Shown in pieces: positions 33,768 through 45,143 of a stretch of 64,000 nucleotides of DNA. The stretch lies in the NCBI GenBank assembly GCA_947095535.1, contig OX352772.1, forward strand, positions 146,310,177-146,374,176, given 5' to 3'. Source of the DNA: Poecilobothrus nobilitatus. Taxonomy: Eukaryota > Arthropoda > Insecta > Diptera > Dolichopodidae. The stretch's first letter is position 1. Every line of letters begins with the position of its first letter. The notes under the pieces are model-generated. The model was not told the DNA's origin, did not search any database, and saw only the letters and a program-made list of their open reading frames with translations. The position numbers and the translations under genes were made by a program.

Positions 33768-35190
33768 CTAGGAAAAGAATTACCGTCCAATTGAACTATA
33801 ATTTGCTTCTTTTCACTCTTTTACTTTTTTCCCATTGTTTTTATGTCTTTGATGATATTCTTTGTAGTAGGATATCCCCTATAATTCGCAGGGTGCTCCC
33901 TCCACAATTTGTACATTTAGGTACGCCTTTTCCCTTTTCATTGGGCATTTGTATGGTAAATGTTTTAATAAACACTTTACGCATCTGTATTCTCTACCAC
34001 AATTATTTGCCACATGATTAAACTGTTGGCAACGCATAAATTGAATTGGACTGAATGACATCAATCTCTCCCAAAGTATTCTTTGGTATAATAGTACCTT
34101 AGTGTTTAACAATTGCTGTATGTTTTGATTAGGTTCCATTTGGATTACAAACATTCCTAAATCTTTGTTATTTTTTTTAGAGTCAGGTGTTGAAAATTTA
34201 TTAAATTTTAAAAATTTTATATCCGGAAATACTGACACTAATTCATTTTTGAAGTCATTTTCGTCAAATGCTTTATTTAAACCTTTTAATAAGAGGTTAA
34301 TATTTTTAATTTCTTTTGGTGTAAAAGAATGTGTTTCAATTTTTATTTTTCTTAAATATTCTAACAGTTCTGTATGAAGACCTATATTGGTTACAAAAAT
34401 TTTAGTTTTGTTTTTGTTTGGAGAATTTTTTAACAGTTTTTATCATTTATTGTAATTTTTGATTTAACAAATTCTAAAATTAATTTTAAATTTGCTTCAT
34501 TAATTATTATGGGAGGGGAAGAAGTTTTTTTTTCTACATTAATATTCATGTCTGTTGGTTTTTTAGAATTACCAACATTTTGTTAGTATCAAAATATCAA
34601 CAATACCAAACATTTATAAATACCAACATTTTGTAAGTATCAAAGGCTATTAGTACCAAAATAATCATTCTTACTTTGCAGCAATTGGAACTGATTTCGC
34701 GAAATCTCCAGTTGATTTTTTTTTAATTTTGTTTCTGGTACATTTTCCAACTTACTAATATCATTATGATATCTTTTTCTAGGCTGGATATACGTCCATT
34801 CCTGTTCTTTATTTTCGTTTTGATTGGTATCCATATTTGGTATTGAATTATTCTTATCATTAATATTTACACTACCATTTTCCATACGTAAATTTTTTTT
34901 AAGCATTAATCTTTTCTTAAACTTATTACCATCCTTCGTCCCTTTTCCCAAGAGACTAAGAGGATACAATGATTAAAAAAAGTAATATTTTAAATTCTTT
35001 TTTTTTTTTTGATGACTTTATTTTTGATTTGATATTAACAATAATAATTAAAATTTGTTATTTTAATTTTGTTTTTATTTGTAATGTAAAATAAAAATTT
35101 TTTTTTATTTTAAACTTAAAACCGGTTTCTTTACTTAAAATATTATTATTTGTTTTTTTTTTCTGCACTATTATTTGTAGCCATAACTTT
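33768..35190 (-). pseudogene. Jockey-type LINE fragment b (ORF1 and 5' region)
   Basis: Minus strand, with the same LINE as fragment a but reaching the 5' end. N-terminal ORF1 lies at 34969-34640 (MENGSVNINDKNNSIPNMD, then EWTYIQPRKRYHND). A middle part with KGLNKAFDENDFKNELVSVF is the PRE_C2HC-type region before the knuckles (34238-33879: MRCQQFNHVANNC, CVKCLLKHLPYKC). It is an RNA-binding nucleocapsid-like protein. Stops occur at about 34640 and 34430. 34990-35190 is non-coding leader with T runs. Confidence 0.8.
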
Positions 35191-35194
35191 TTTA

Positions 35195-36242
35195 TACTCT
35201 ACACATTAAGTATAGGGTATATTAACTTTGGTATGGTGTTTGTAACCACCAGAAGGAAGCAAGTTAGGTATAGACATGTATATATATTCTGAATCAGGAT
35301 CACCGCCTGAGTCGATTTAGCGATGTCCGTCGGTCCGTCCGTACGCACGATAACTCAAAAAATAATGATGCTATCTTGATGAAATTTATACTGTAGGTTA
35401 ACAATGACTAAGGTAAGGCGGGGATTGTAAATAGGCGAAATCGGACCATGCGTTCGAGTACCTCCCATACAACTTCCAAAACTGAATACGCATATCTTCG
35501 AAATTAATGAAGATAGGAACTTAAAATTTCGTACGAGGGTGTGTTTTTCTGAATGCCTGATATCCTCAAAATTATAGATAAATTGAAGTGGTTGTTCGGG
35601 TACCTCCCATACAAATCCTAAAAACGGAAAAAGAATATATTCGAAATTAATAAAGATAGAAACTTCAAATTTAATACAAGGGTCCTGTTTCTTAAATCCC
35701 TGATTTGCCTAAAATTTGAGATGAATTGGAATGGTCGTTCGGGTACCTCCCATACAACTCCCAAAACCGAACAAGCATATCTTCGAAATTAATAAAGATA
35801 GAAACTTCAAATTTGACACGAGGCTGTTGTTTCCTGAATCCCTGATTTGTCCAAAATTTAAGATGAATTAGAATGGTTGTTCGGGTATCTGCCACACAAC
35901 TCCTAAAACCAAACAAGCATATCTTCGAAATTAACAAATATATAAACTAGAAATTTGATATAAGAATGTTCCACCCTGTTGATGTCTCTAAAATTTGAGA
36001 TGAATTGGGGTGGTGGTCCGCGTGCCTTCACACACTTCCCAAAACCTAACAAGCATATTTTCGAATTTAATAAAGATAGAAATCTGAAATTTTGTACAAA
36101 GGTTGTAAAAGCATTTATTTTTTTAGCTTAGTTATATTAAATACCTAACTAAAATAACTTATGGATTTTTAATTTAATATGAATTTTTTAGGTGTAGGGT
36201 ATAAATGAGTCGGTTGCATCGACTTACTGTTACTTTTACTTG
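35195..36242 (+). repeat. ~1 kb fly-type dispersed repeat, copy 2
   Basis: Inverse orientation of 10802-11780. It begins CTCTACACATTAAGTATAGGG and includes GAGTCGATTTAGCGATGTCC followed by GTCGGTCCGTCC near 35310-35345. It has at least five degenerate ~110-125-bp internal units (each with GTACCTCCCATACAACT and CATATCTTCGAAATTAAT). It ends GTGTAGGGTATAAATGAGTCGG with the hairpin AGTCG...CGACT and TTACTTTTACTTG. It occupies the junction between LINE fragment b and unit B. Confidence 0.8.
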
Positions 36243-36606
36243 TTTTTTTTTAATTTATTACAATTAAAATTTGTAAAAGCACTCAAATTTGCTTCTTCTC
36301 TCCGTGAAGGTTCTAAATGAACTCTCTAAAAAAATACTTAACTTGTATAAAAAACAAAGTTTAGTATATTATGAAAAGGTATTCATTTATTTTTTCCCCA
36401 TAGAATAGATATTTAAATAGATATTTTTGATTATATGTATAAAATTAAAAATTAGTTGTATCACTGAAGAAGAGAACCGAGTTCTTAAAAAACGTTTGTG
36501 AAAATATAAATAAAATATTAGAATAGAACAATACATTGAATTTATTATTTAATTAGGTTCTAAACAACTTCAAAAAAAGAACAAAATAAATGACGTAATA
36601 AGCCAA
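36243..36606 (+). other. Non-coding start of unit B
   Basis: Colinear with 43031-43399 in unit C (TTATTACAATTAAAATTTG, then ACTGAAGAAGAGAACCGAG). The latter resembles the 3'-end hairpin sequences of some LINEs, but no frame is present. It precedes the errantivirus-like gag and may be the remains of its leader. Confidence 0.45.
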
Positions 36607-37930
36607 AACATATTTGCAGACTTGATTAAGTCAAAACTTAAGAGAAAAACAAGGGAAATAGTGGAAATAAGTAATCATATTAAAACATATGTAATAAAAG
36701 ACGTCCTTATCAAAAATTTTAGTGATCGACAAGTCTCTAAGAACTTTTCGACCAAATTATCGATATCAATTTTAGGACAGTTTCCGTTAATTTCTACAAC
36801 GAAATCAGAAAAACCGTAAGAAGATTAAGTACAAGTGTTAGCCTAAAAGTTCGACCAAATGTTGTCAAATAAACTATTAGTAATAAGAAAAACTCAAAAT
36901 GCCCAAACCAATGCGGTTGATTCTATATTGCCGTGATCCTAAAATACTTGAATCCACTATAGACATTTTACATGAAGTAGGTTACGCGTATCTTAATTTC
37001 AATAATTTTAATGGCCAAAAAGTATTTAATCCTAACACTAAAACTAAAAAACTTTTCAGATGACTTAGCTACCAAAAACAATTACAATAACAACAGAATT
37101 AATAATAATTCTAACAACTTATAACAACAAAAATCCCAAAAGCCAATATTAAATATTATGGCAATAATTCAGAGTGCCATAATAACAAATTAAATAGGAA
37201 TAACTTCAATAGGAACAACCAAAACAACTTCAATAGAAACAACCAAATAATAACATTAACATCTTATTGAAGTTGTTATAATAAGAACAATGAAAATAAT
37301 AATAAGAACCGCCAATGGAAATCTTCTCAAGATCTTAATTCAAGCTATTGCAATCCTAATAATACTAACAACCACCCATAAAATAACGGTAATTTTAAAA
37401 ATAATTACAACCGAAGTAATCAAGTCTCTCAACCTGAACCAATGGAAATAAACATTAAAGAAACTCAGGAAACTGCGAACCAAACAAAATCACCAACGAA
37501 CTTTTTTTTAACAGCCACGAATGCCAATTACCATATATCTTAGTCAGTGGAAATATCCGACCACTCAAGTTTATAATAGGTACAAGAGCAACTCACTCTA
37601 TTGTAAATCCTAACCTCATTCAATGTATTAAACAGAACTTCAAAATCCCTTTACTATTAAAAGTATAAATTAAGATGTAAACATAACTAATAAAGCCGCT
37701 GTACCTGTTTTTATAGAATTAGGAGACAAAAAAGGAAGGTTAAAATCTATGTCTTTCCTTTTCATAACAATTATGACGGACAACTAGGCAATAATAATAT
37801 CCTAATGTCGTTAAAAATAAAACCGACTTAGGTCAACAAATTTTAACAATAATTTATATTGAGATCGAAGTACATTTTTGTAATAAAAATAAAGGAATAC
37901 AATTCAATACAACACAACACAACAACACAA
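36607..37930 (+). pseudogene. Errantivirus-like gag and protease (unit B)
   Basis: Third copy of the gag/protease remnant. IKSKLKRKTREIVEISNHIK and the following residues to 36819 match unit C with only a couple of changes. The Asn-rich tail and the spoiled protease (LKFIIGTRATHSIVNP-like, near 37565-37610) follow. It shares the stops of A and C, so all three descend from one dead copy. It ends abruptly at 37930, where Jockey-type LINE sequence starts. Confidence 0.72.
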
Positions 37931-38589
37931 GAAGTTTTTTTTTCTACATTAATATTCATTTCTGTTGGTTTTTTAGAATTACCAACATTTTGTAAGTATC
38001 AAAATAGCAACAATACCAAACATTTACAAATACCAACATTTTGTAAGTATCAAAGGCTATTAGTATCAAAATTATCATTCTTACTTTGCAGCAATTGGAA
38101 CTGATTCCGCGAAATCTCCAGTTGATTTTTTTTAAATTTTGTTTCTGGTACATTTTCCAACTTACTAATATCGTTATGATATCTTTTTCTAGGCTGGATA
38201 TACGTCCATTCCTGTTCTTTATTTTCGTTTTAATTGGTATCCATATTTGGTATTGAATTATTCTTATCATTAATATTTACACTACCATTTTCCATACTTA
38301 AATTATTTTTAAGCATTAATCTTTTCTTAAACTTATTACCATCCTTCGTCCCTTTTCCCAAGAGACTAAGAGGATACTATAATTAAAAAAAGTATTATTT
38401 TAAATTCTTTTTTTTTTTTTGATGACTTTATTTTTGATTTGATATTAACAATAATAATTAAAATTTGTTATTTTAATTTTGTTTTTATTTGTAATGTAAA
38501 ATAAAAATTTTTTTTATTTTGAACTTAAAACCTGTTTGTTTACTTAAAATATTATTATTTGTTTTTTTTCTGCACTATTATTTGTAGCC
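37931..38589 (-). pseudogene. Jockey-type LINE fragment c (ORF1 start and leader)
   Basis: Minus-strand copy of 34520-35190: the ORF1 N-terminal part (EWTYIQPRKRYHND-equivalent at about 38200) and its T-rich leader. It differs from fragment b by scattered substitutions and has an extra phase break. Cut at 37930 by unit B and at 38590 by the I-clade LINE. Confidence 0.75.
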
Positions 38590-38999
38590 ATAACTTTTTT
38601 TTTATTTATTTATTTATTTTATTCTGCTATTATATAATAAATTACTATAACATTAGTACAGCCTTCGGCTGCTATGGCCATTATGGGCTTGATAGAGATT
38701 AAATCTAATATACATACAATATTTACATGGTAATTACAAGTTATTTACAAAAATTTTTTTACAAAATTATTTAAGTTTTAGAATTTTAATAAGGTTAAGC
38801 ATATTATAATCAACAGATTTTGTTTTTCTTAAGAATTTATGAAATATAGTGTTTAACTTATTAGCTTTTTATTTTTTATTTTATATGCTTTATTATATTA
38901 AGTTCCACATATTATAATGTTTAAAAATTTTTTCTAATATATCAATATTCTCAGACTTCGGGCTCAGTATTTCATTTAAGTTTATTGAATTATTTTGTA

Positions 39000-40264
39000 G
39001 AAAATTATTTGACCCTGAACAGTCAACTAAAATATGTTTGATTGAAAAAAAATATTTTCACAGTGTGGGCATATGGGTGGATTGGATTGGGAGAAGATAT
39101 GTTTTTTGGTGTAGAGAGTGTGACCTAAGCGAATTCTACTTATTTTAACTCCTACTGCCTGTTTTTGATCTCGTATACTGGAGATGTTGCATTCGGCCAG
39201 TGAAATTTCAGGAAGCTATTGGAGGAGTTCCACTTTACTTGTCTATTTTGCAGAATGTGTTTCTCTATTTCTTTAGTTTTGATATTTAGTAAATAAATAC
39301 GTTCATACGGAGCTGGACTTTTTGCTGCTAATTTTGCTTCTTTATCAGCTAGTTCGTTATCTGTTATTCCAGAGTGGCTTGGAGTCCAAACCAATTTTAT
39401 TGATTTGTTTGACAATAACAGCATGCTCCTAATGTTGTCTATTATTGGTTGTTTATTTTTAATATTTTTAATTGCATTAAGCGAACTCAAACTATCTGTA
39501 CATATTAATATGTAGTCTTTTTTTAGGTGTAGGGTGTATGTAAGTGCTTCATATAGTGCTACTATTTCGGCGTTATAGATCTCGGTTTCTTCTGCCAAAA
39601 TTTTCTTGATAAGTAACTTGTCTTCATCAACTATAGCTAGTGCTACACCCTTATCTGATTTCGTGGCATCGGTGAATATTTTGTATGCATTAGCATGTAA
39701 ATATTTTATTCTTTGGAATAGCATCCGATATGTTTGACAATCAGTGGTTTCCTTTTCGTATTCTGCTATGGACGTATCTATGTATTTATCTATGTTTTGT
39801 AACCAGGGTGCTATATTGTAAGCGTTTGGCAGAGGTTTTTCGAACAGAATATGGTGCGCGTGCGAATAGTCTTTAGCTTTTGTTCAGGCTGATATTTTGG
39901 GTGACTCTATTTTATTTCCAATCAAGGCACTTACTAATTTGTTTAGAGGTTGGTTCAGCACACTATATTGCTTATGTATGAAGCTAGCTGCCTTCAGATC
40001 GCGCCTTTCTTCAAAGGTTGGAAAGCCTGATTCTATCTGTAAACTATCCACATTTGTCGTTCTTAGCGCTCCTAACGCAATTCTGATTGTTTGATTTAGT
40101 TGTCTCTGTATTTTTTGTATACTGGCCTAGCTACAATGCCCATAGATTGTTATAGCGTAATCTATTTTGCCAATTTGTAAAGCTCTTGCTATTTCTAGAG
40201 CAATTTTGATCGGTGGCCCACACTTGTTTCTACAAATCAGTTTTAAGAGGTTGTTTGTCTTTTT
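39000..40264 (-). pseudogene. I-clade LINE thumb remnant, RNase H and C-terminal finger
   Basis: 40264-39730 continues the pol in broken frames (several stops). 39724-39152 is an open RNase H: FTDATKSDKGVALAI (Asp), YNAEIVALYEAL (Glu), ICTDSLSSLNAI (Asp) and HSGITDNELADKEA (His, Asp). It would remove the RNA template. Downstream, near 39070, ICPHCENIF is the start of the C-terminal zinc finger. Catalytic residues of RNase H are intact although the gene is dead. Confidence 0.85.
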
Positions 40265-41398
40265 TCATTTTTTTATCAGCTTATTAATATGTGGTTCATA
40301 TTTCATAGTTTTTGTAAAAGTGAGACCTAATACTGTGATTTCTTTAACTATTTGAATTTCTGAATTGTTATATCTCAATAACCCTGTATTGCAACTTCTT
40401 CTTCTACATATGTGTATCGCTTCCATTTTATCCAAGGGCAAGTTAACAACATTTGAATCAGCGTATATTAGATACCTGAGTCCTTTAATCTCTTTTAATG
40501 TATTGGGTAGAGTAGAGATGAAAGTATTGAATAAATGTACAGATAGTGGAGATCCTTGTGGAATTCCATTAGACAGATTTTGGATTTTAGACAGCTTCCC
40601 ATTAATTTTGACTACAATTTTTATGTTAGTTAAATAGCTCTCAATAGTTTTTATAAATTTCGTACCTATTTTCCATTTGACTAGCTGCTCTAGTATCTTG
40701 TGTCTGACGATTTTGTCGAAAACTTTTTTTATATCGCAAGATATAATTGTGGCATGTCCTTTGTTTTGCAGTGCCATCGTCATCTCAAATTCTAGGGTTT
40801 GTAACATTGTTTGTGTACTTCTGTTTGGTCTGAACCCATGTATTTTACTCGACAAATTGCTTTCTAGGAACCAACTCAGTCTGTTCCCAAGAATCTTTTC
40901 AAATAACTTTGACATGGTAACAAGCAATGATATAAACCTATAATTTTCAGGATTATTTGGATCTCCATGCCCTTTTGGTATGGGTACTATCTCCGCTGTT
41001 TTCCATGCTTGTGGAAAAATTCCCGAGATGTATATTTTATTATAGAGATCTAGCAAACGATTTTTGAAGTTAGATGTAGTATGCTTAAGCATACTATAAG
41101 AAACTACATCTAAACCCGGCGTTGTTCCTTTAAACCTAGTTAGAGTACTTTCAATTTCTTTCAAAGTGATCGCCTCATCAAGAGTGTTGTAATGAGCAAT
41201 ACAGTTTGGAAGAGCAAAGTTTACTTTTTCTAATTGAAATTCAGGAGTGTAAATGTTGTCTTCTGAGTATTTCGAGCATCTATTAACAAAAAAGATCACG
41301 TTTTGTTCAGAATTTGTGATTAAGTCACCATCCTGCTGATGTTTAATTGCTGTATACCCGTATTTTTCTTTCCAATCACTCTCATAGCTTTTTCCCAA
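40265..41398 (-). pseudogene. I-clade LINE reverse transcriptase
   Basis: A 377-codon frame carrying RT blocks: PGLDVVSYSMLKH, WKTAEIVPIPKGHGDPNNP, FRPNRSTQTMLQTLE, ISCDIKKVFDKI (palm aspartate) and GIPQGSPLSVHLFN. The active-site box reads YADS with Ser at 40454-40456, followed by an apparent deletion before MEAIHICRRR, so the second catalytic Asp and part of the palm are lost. The thumb (VLGLTFTKTMKYEPHINKL) is present. It is therefore catalytically dead. Confidence 0.9.
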
Positions 41399-42483
41399 TA
41401 ATTTCCATTTTCTCCTCTTATACTATCAGCGAAATTTTGCCAGGATTTTGTCCTTGCTACCTTAATTTCTTTTTTTAATATGGCATTCGCTCTACGTACC
41501 TGTATTAACCTTTCTCTAACTGGATCTCTCCTAAAATTTCTCCAAAGTATGTCACGAATTTCGATTAGTTTTTGAATATTTCTGTTGAACCATGGGGGTT
41601 GTGGCTTTGGGCCAGTTTTCGCTGTTGACATTGACTGACTAGGTGCAAATCTTATTCTTTTAGTTAGTATAGCGACTTCTTTATTAAAATTTTCAGACTG
41701 TGGTCTAAAATCTAGAAAGAAATCTAGTTGCTCTGAGAACTTTTGCCAGTTTGCATTCTTATCAATATATCTTGCCTTTTGGACCACATGACTTTTGCCG
41801 ATTTCTGAGCAGAGAAATATAGCAAAATGATCACTACCTTTTGGGTTGGCCATAGTATGCCAATGAAATTTGGGTGCTAAGTCTGGACTACATATTGTTA
41901 GGTCAATGCAAGTAAGTGTACCCCTCGTATTAAAGAGTGTAGGAGAACCATCATTTAGCAGACTTAAATCATCATTCTCTTCTAACCATTCCTCCACTAC
42001 TTTGCCTCGATTATTAGTTAACACATCACCCCAAATAACATTACGAGCGTTGAAATCACCTGTAATAATAAAAGGTTTATCTATTTGTGAAACAAGGCTG
42101 GCAAGATCGTAGTTTGAGTTGCACTCGAGATATAGGTTTAGAATTGTGATTTGCTTGGCATTGTTAGGAAAATTTACTTTTATAGCACTTGCTTGAATAT
42201 TAGTGTTTAAATTTAATTCTGTGTAATTTATTCCTTTATTTATTAGAAAACCCAAGCCACCAGTTCTTTGATTCAACAAGTTAGTAGAAAATAAACAATG
42301 ATAATTTAAGCAATCTAATGGATGCAAAGATTCCGGTAAATGTGTTTCTTGCAACGTAGCTATTAAGGGTTTGTACTTTTTGAGAAGTAATTCTAAGTTT
42401 CCTTTATTCGCTAAGTACCGTTGCATATTCCACTGTAATAAGCTATATTTTCTTTTGATATTGTTAAGATTATTTTCTGTCAT
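41320..42483 (-). pseudogene. I-clade LINE endonuclease and linker
   Basis: A 387-codon frame from 42483. AP-type endonuclease motifs are all present: LLQWNMQRYL, ATLQETHLP (catalytic Glu), the ITGDFNARNVIWGD block, and KGSDHFAIF with the catalytic His near residue 220. It nicks target DNA to start reverse transcription. The remaining ~170 residues are the linker, with PPWFNRNIQKLIEIRDILWR. The frame shifts at about 41350-41398, where RT continues in another phase. Confidence 0.88.
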
Positions 42484-42716
42484 TTAAAATTTATTTAGTT
42501 AGCGTATATATCGTAATTTAGTTAGCATACTTTTCTAAATTATTTGGACTGGATCGTATTTTAAAATGCTATTGTAATTTTTAAGTTAATATTATTAATT
42601 TTAAAGCTAATAAGAAAATTATAGAATTATATGTTGTGTAAAATAAAGAAAGAATAAAGTAAAAAAAAAAACAAAATTAAAGAAAATTGAGTTAAATCTG
42701 CTAATTAAAATTATGC

Positions 42717-42977
42717 TTAACCATAACTATTCATATTGCTGTCATTACAATTATTTTCGATATTAATATTTATTTGCTTAGTTTTAACATTATTATTATT
42801 TGTATTTGAATTATTAGTTAAATTTTGAATTAAGTTATTTTGAGTGTTTTTTTCATAATTGTTAAAATATATAATTTCATTACTACTTATCTCATTGGTA
42901 TTTTTATTATTTTCTTCTTCTAATGGTGATGATAAAATTTGCGGTGCTTGAGTTTTATATAATTGTTTTTTATCCAT
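42717..42977 (-). pseudogene. Asn-rich ORF, possible ORF1 remnant of the I-clade LINE
   Basis: An 86-codon frame starting 50 bases inside the LINE's 5' end: MDKKQLYKTQAPQILSS, then Glu/Asn-rich with a polar C-terminus (NNCNDSNMN). Position suggests the beginning of ORF1 with the knuckle part deleted; the ORF1 C-terminus is not found between it and the endonuclease. It could also be chance AT-rich sequence. Confidence 0.35.
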
Positions 42978-43399
42978 AGGTTCTTGAATTTACTGATATT
43001 GTTGATTATCGATTATACTTGAGTACTTTTTTTTTTTTTTTTTTAACTTATTACAATTAAAATTTGTAAAAGCACTTAAATGTGCTTCTTCTCTCAGTGA
43101 AGGTTCTAAATGAACTCTCTAAAAAAATACTTAACTTGTATAAAAAACAAAGTTTAGTATATTATGAAAAGGTATTCATTTATTTTTTCCCCATAGAATA
43201 GATATTTAAATAGATATTTTTGATTATATGTATAAAATTAAAAATTAGTTGTATCACTGAAGAAGAGAACCGAGTTCTTAAAAAACGTTTGTGAAAATAT
43301 AAATAAAATATTAGAATAGAACAATACATTGAATTTATTATTTAATTAGGTTCTAAACAACTTCAAAAAAAGAACAAAATAAATGACGTAATAAGCCAA

Positions 43400-45143
43400 A
43401 ACATATTTGCAGACTTGATTAAGTCAAAACTTAAGAGAAAAACAAGGGAAATAGTGGAAATAAGTAATCATATTAAAACATATGTAATAAAAGACGTCCT
43501 TATCAAAAATTTTAGTGATCGACAAGTCTCTAAGAACTTTTTGACCAAATTATCGATATCAATTTTAGGACAGTTTCCGTTAATTTCTACAACGAAATCA
43601 GAAAAACCGTAAGAAGATTAAGTATAAGTGTTAGCCTAAAAGTTCGACCAAATGTTTTCAAATAAACTATTAGTAATAAGAAAAACTCAAAATGCCCAAA
43701 CCAATGCGGTTGATTCTATATTGCCGTGATCCTAAAATACTTGAATCCACTATAGACATTTTACATGAAGCAGGTTACGCGTATCTTAATTTCAATAATT
43801 TTAATGGCCAAAAAGTATTTAATCCTAACACTAAAACTAAAAAACTTTTCAGATGACTTAGCCACCAAAAACAATTACAATAACAACAGTATTAATAATA
43901 ATTCTAACAACTTATAACAACAAAAATCCCAAAAGCCAATATTAAATATTATGGCAATAATTCAGAGTGCCATAATAACAAATTAAATAGGAATAACTTC
44001 AATAGGAACAACCAAAACAACTTCAATAGAAACAACCAAATAATAACATTAACATATTATTGAAGTTGTTATAATAAGAACAATGAAAATAATAATAAGA
44101 ACCGCCAATGGAAATTTTCTCAAAATCTTAATTCAAGCTATTGCAATCCAAATAATACTAACAACCACCCATAAAATAACGGTAATTTTAAAAGTAATTA
44201 CAACCGAAGTAATCAAGTCTCTCAACCTGAACCAATGGAAATAAACATTAAAGAAACTCAGGAAACTGCGAACCAAACAAAATCACCAACGAGCTTTTTT
44301 TTAACAGCCACTTATGCCAATTACCATATATCTTAGTCAGTGGAAATATCCGACCACTCAAGTTTATAATAGGTACAAGAGTAACTCACTCTATTGTAAA
44401 CCCTAACCTCATTCAATGTATTTAACAGAACTTCAAAATCCCTTTACTATTAAAAGTATAAATTAAGGTGTAAACATAATTAATAAAGCCGTTGTACCTG
44501 TTTTTATAGAATTAGGAGACAAAAAAGGAAAGTTAAAATTTATGTCTTTCCTTTTCATAACAATTATGACGGACAAATAGGCAATAATAATATCCTAATG
44601 TCGTTAAAAATAAAACCGACTTAGGTCAACAAATTTTAACAACAATTTATATTGAGATCGAAGTACATTTTTGTAATAAAAATAAAGAAATACAATACAA
44701 TACAACACAACACAACAACACAATATAATACAATTACTCAGAAAGACGAATACGAATTAACTGCACCAGTAAGTCAAGAAGGTTCAAGAAGGAATATTCG
44801 AAGTACAAAACTACAGCGATATTACAAGAGTAAGCCAAAATAACGGAATCTATTCACCATTACAAACTGTAGTCATCAGCCGTCGTAACTTTAATATTAT
44901 TTCTGACAGAAATAATCATTTTAATGTTTTAAGCGAAATTGATTGAGCGTAATGAACATTTAACTTACTTTAAAAAAATGCATTTTTCAATAATTATAAA
45001 ACGATATTCTCACCTAAATTTAATTTATCTTTCACAAACGTCATCAAACATCGTATTCGTACTATTAACGACATTCCAATACTTACTAAGTCTTATAAAT
45101 ATCCTCAATTTCATAAAGAGTAGATACAAAAGCAAATTAACGA
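43400..45143 (+). pseudogene. Errantivirus-like gag, protease and RT start (unit C)
   Basis: Same content as unit A: gag fragment IKSKLKRKTREIVEISNHIK (43415-43612), PMRLILYCRDPKILESTIDI near 43700, the Asn-rich tail, spoiled protease near 44345-44400, and RT-approach fragments to 45143. It joins CR1-like LINE sequence at about 45144, the breakpoint of the 0.9-kb deletion relative to unit A. Stops are shared with A and B. Confidence 0.72.

Larger units (their letters stand above)
38590..43030 (-). mobile_element. I-clade LINE (endonuclease, RT, RNase H), defective
   Basis: Near-complete non-LTR element on the minus strand with a 3' tail of (ATAA)n at about 38595-38625. A long pol region and a poorly preserved ORF1 end in an A run (plus-strand T run at 43027-43045). 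Presence of an RNase H domain after RT assigns it to the I group rather than Jockey or CR1. It lies between LINE fragment c and unit C. Confidence 0.88.

Noticed and set aside
36240..36560. LTR of the errantivirus-like element in units B and C
   Set aside because: No second copy, primer site or TG...CA ends could be found, so it is left as unassigned leader-like sequence.
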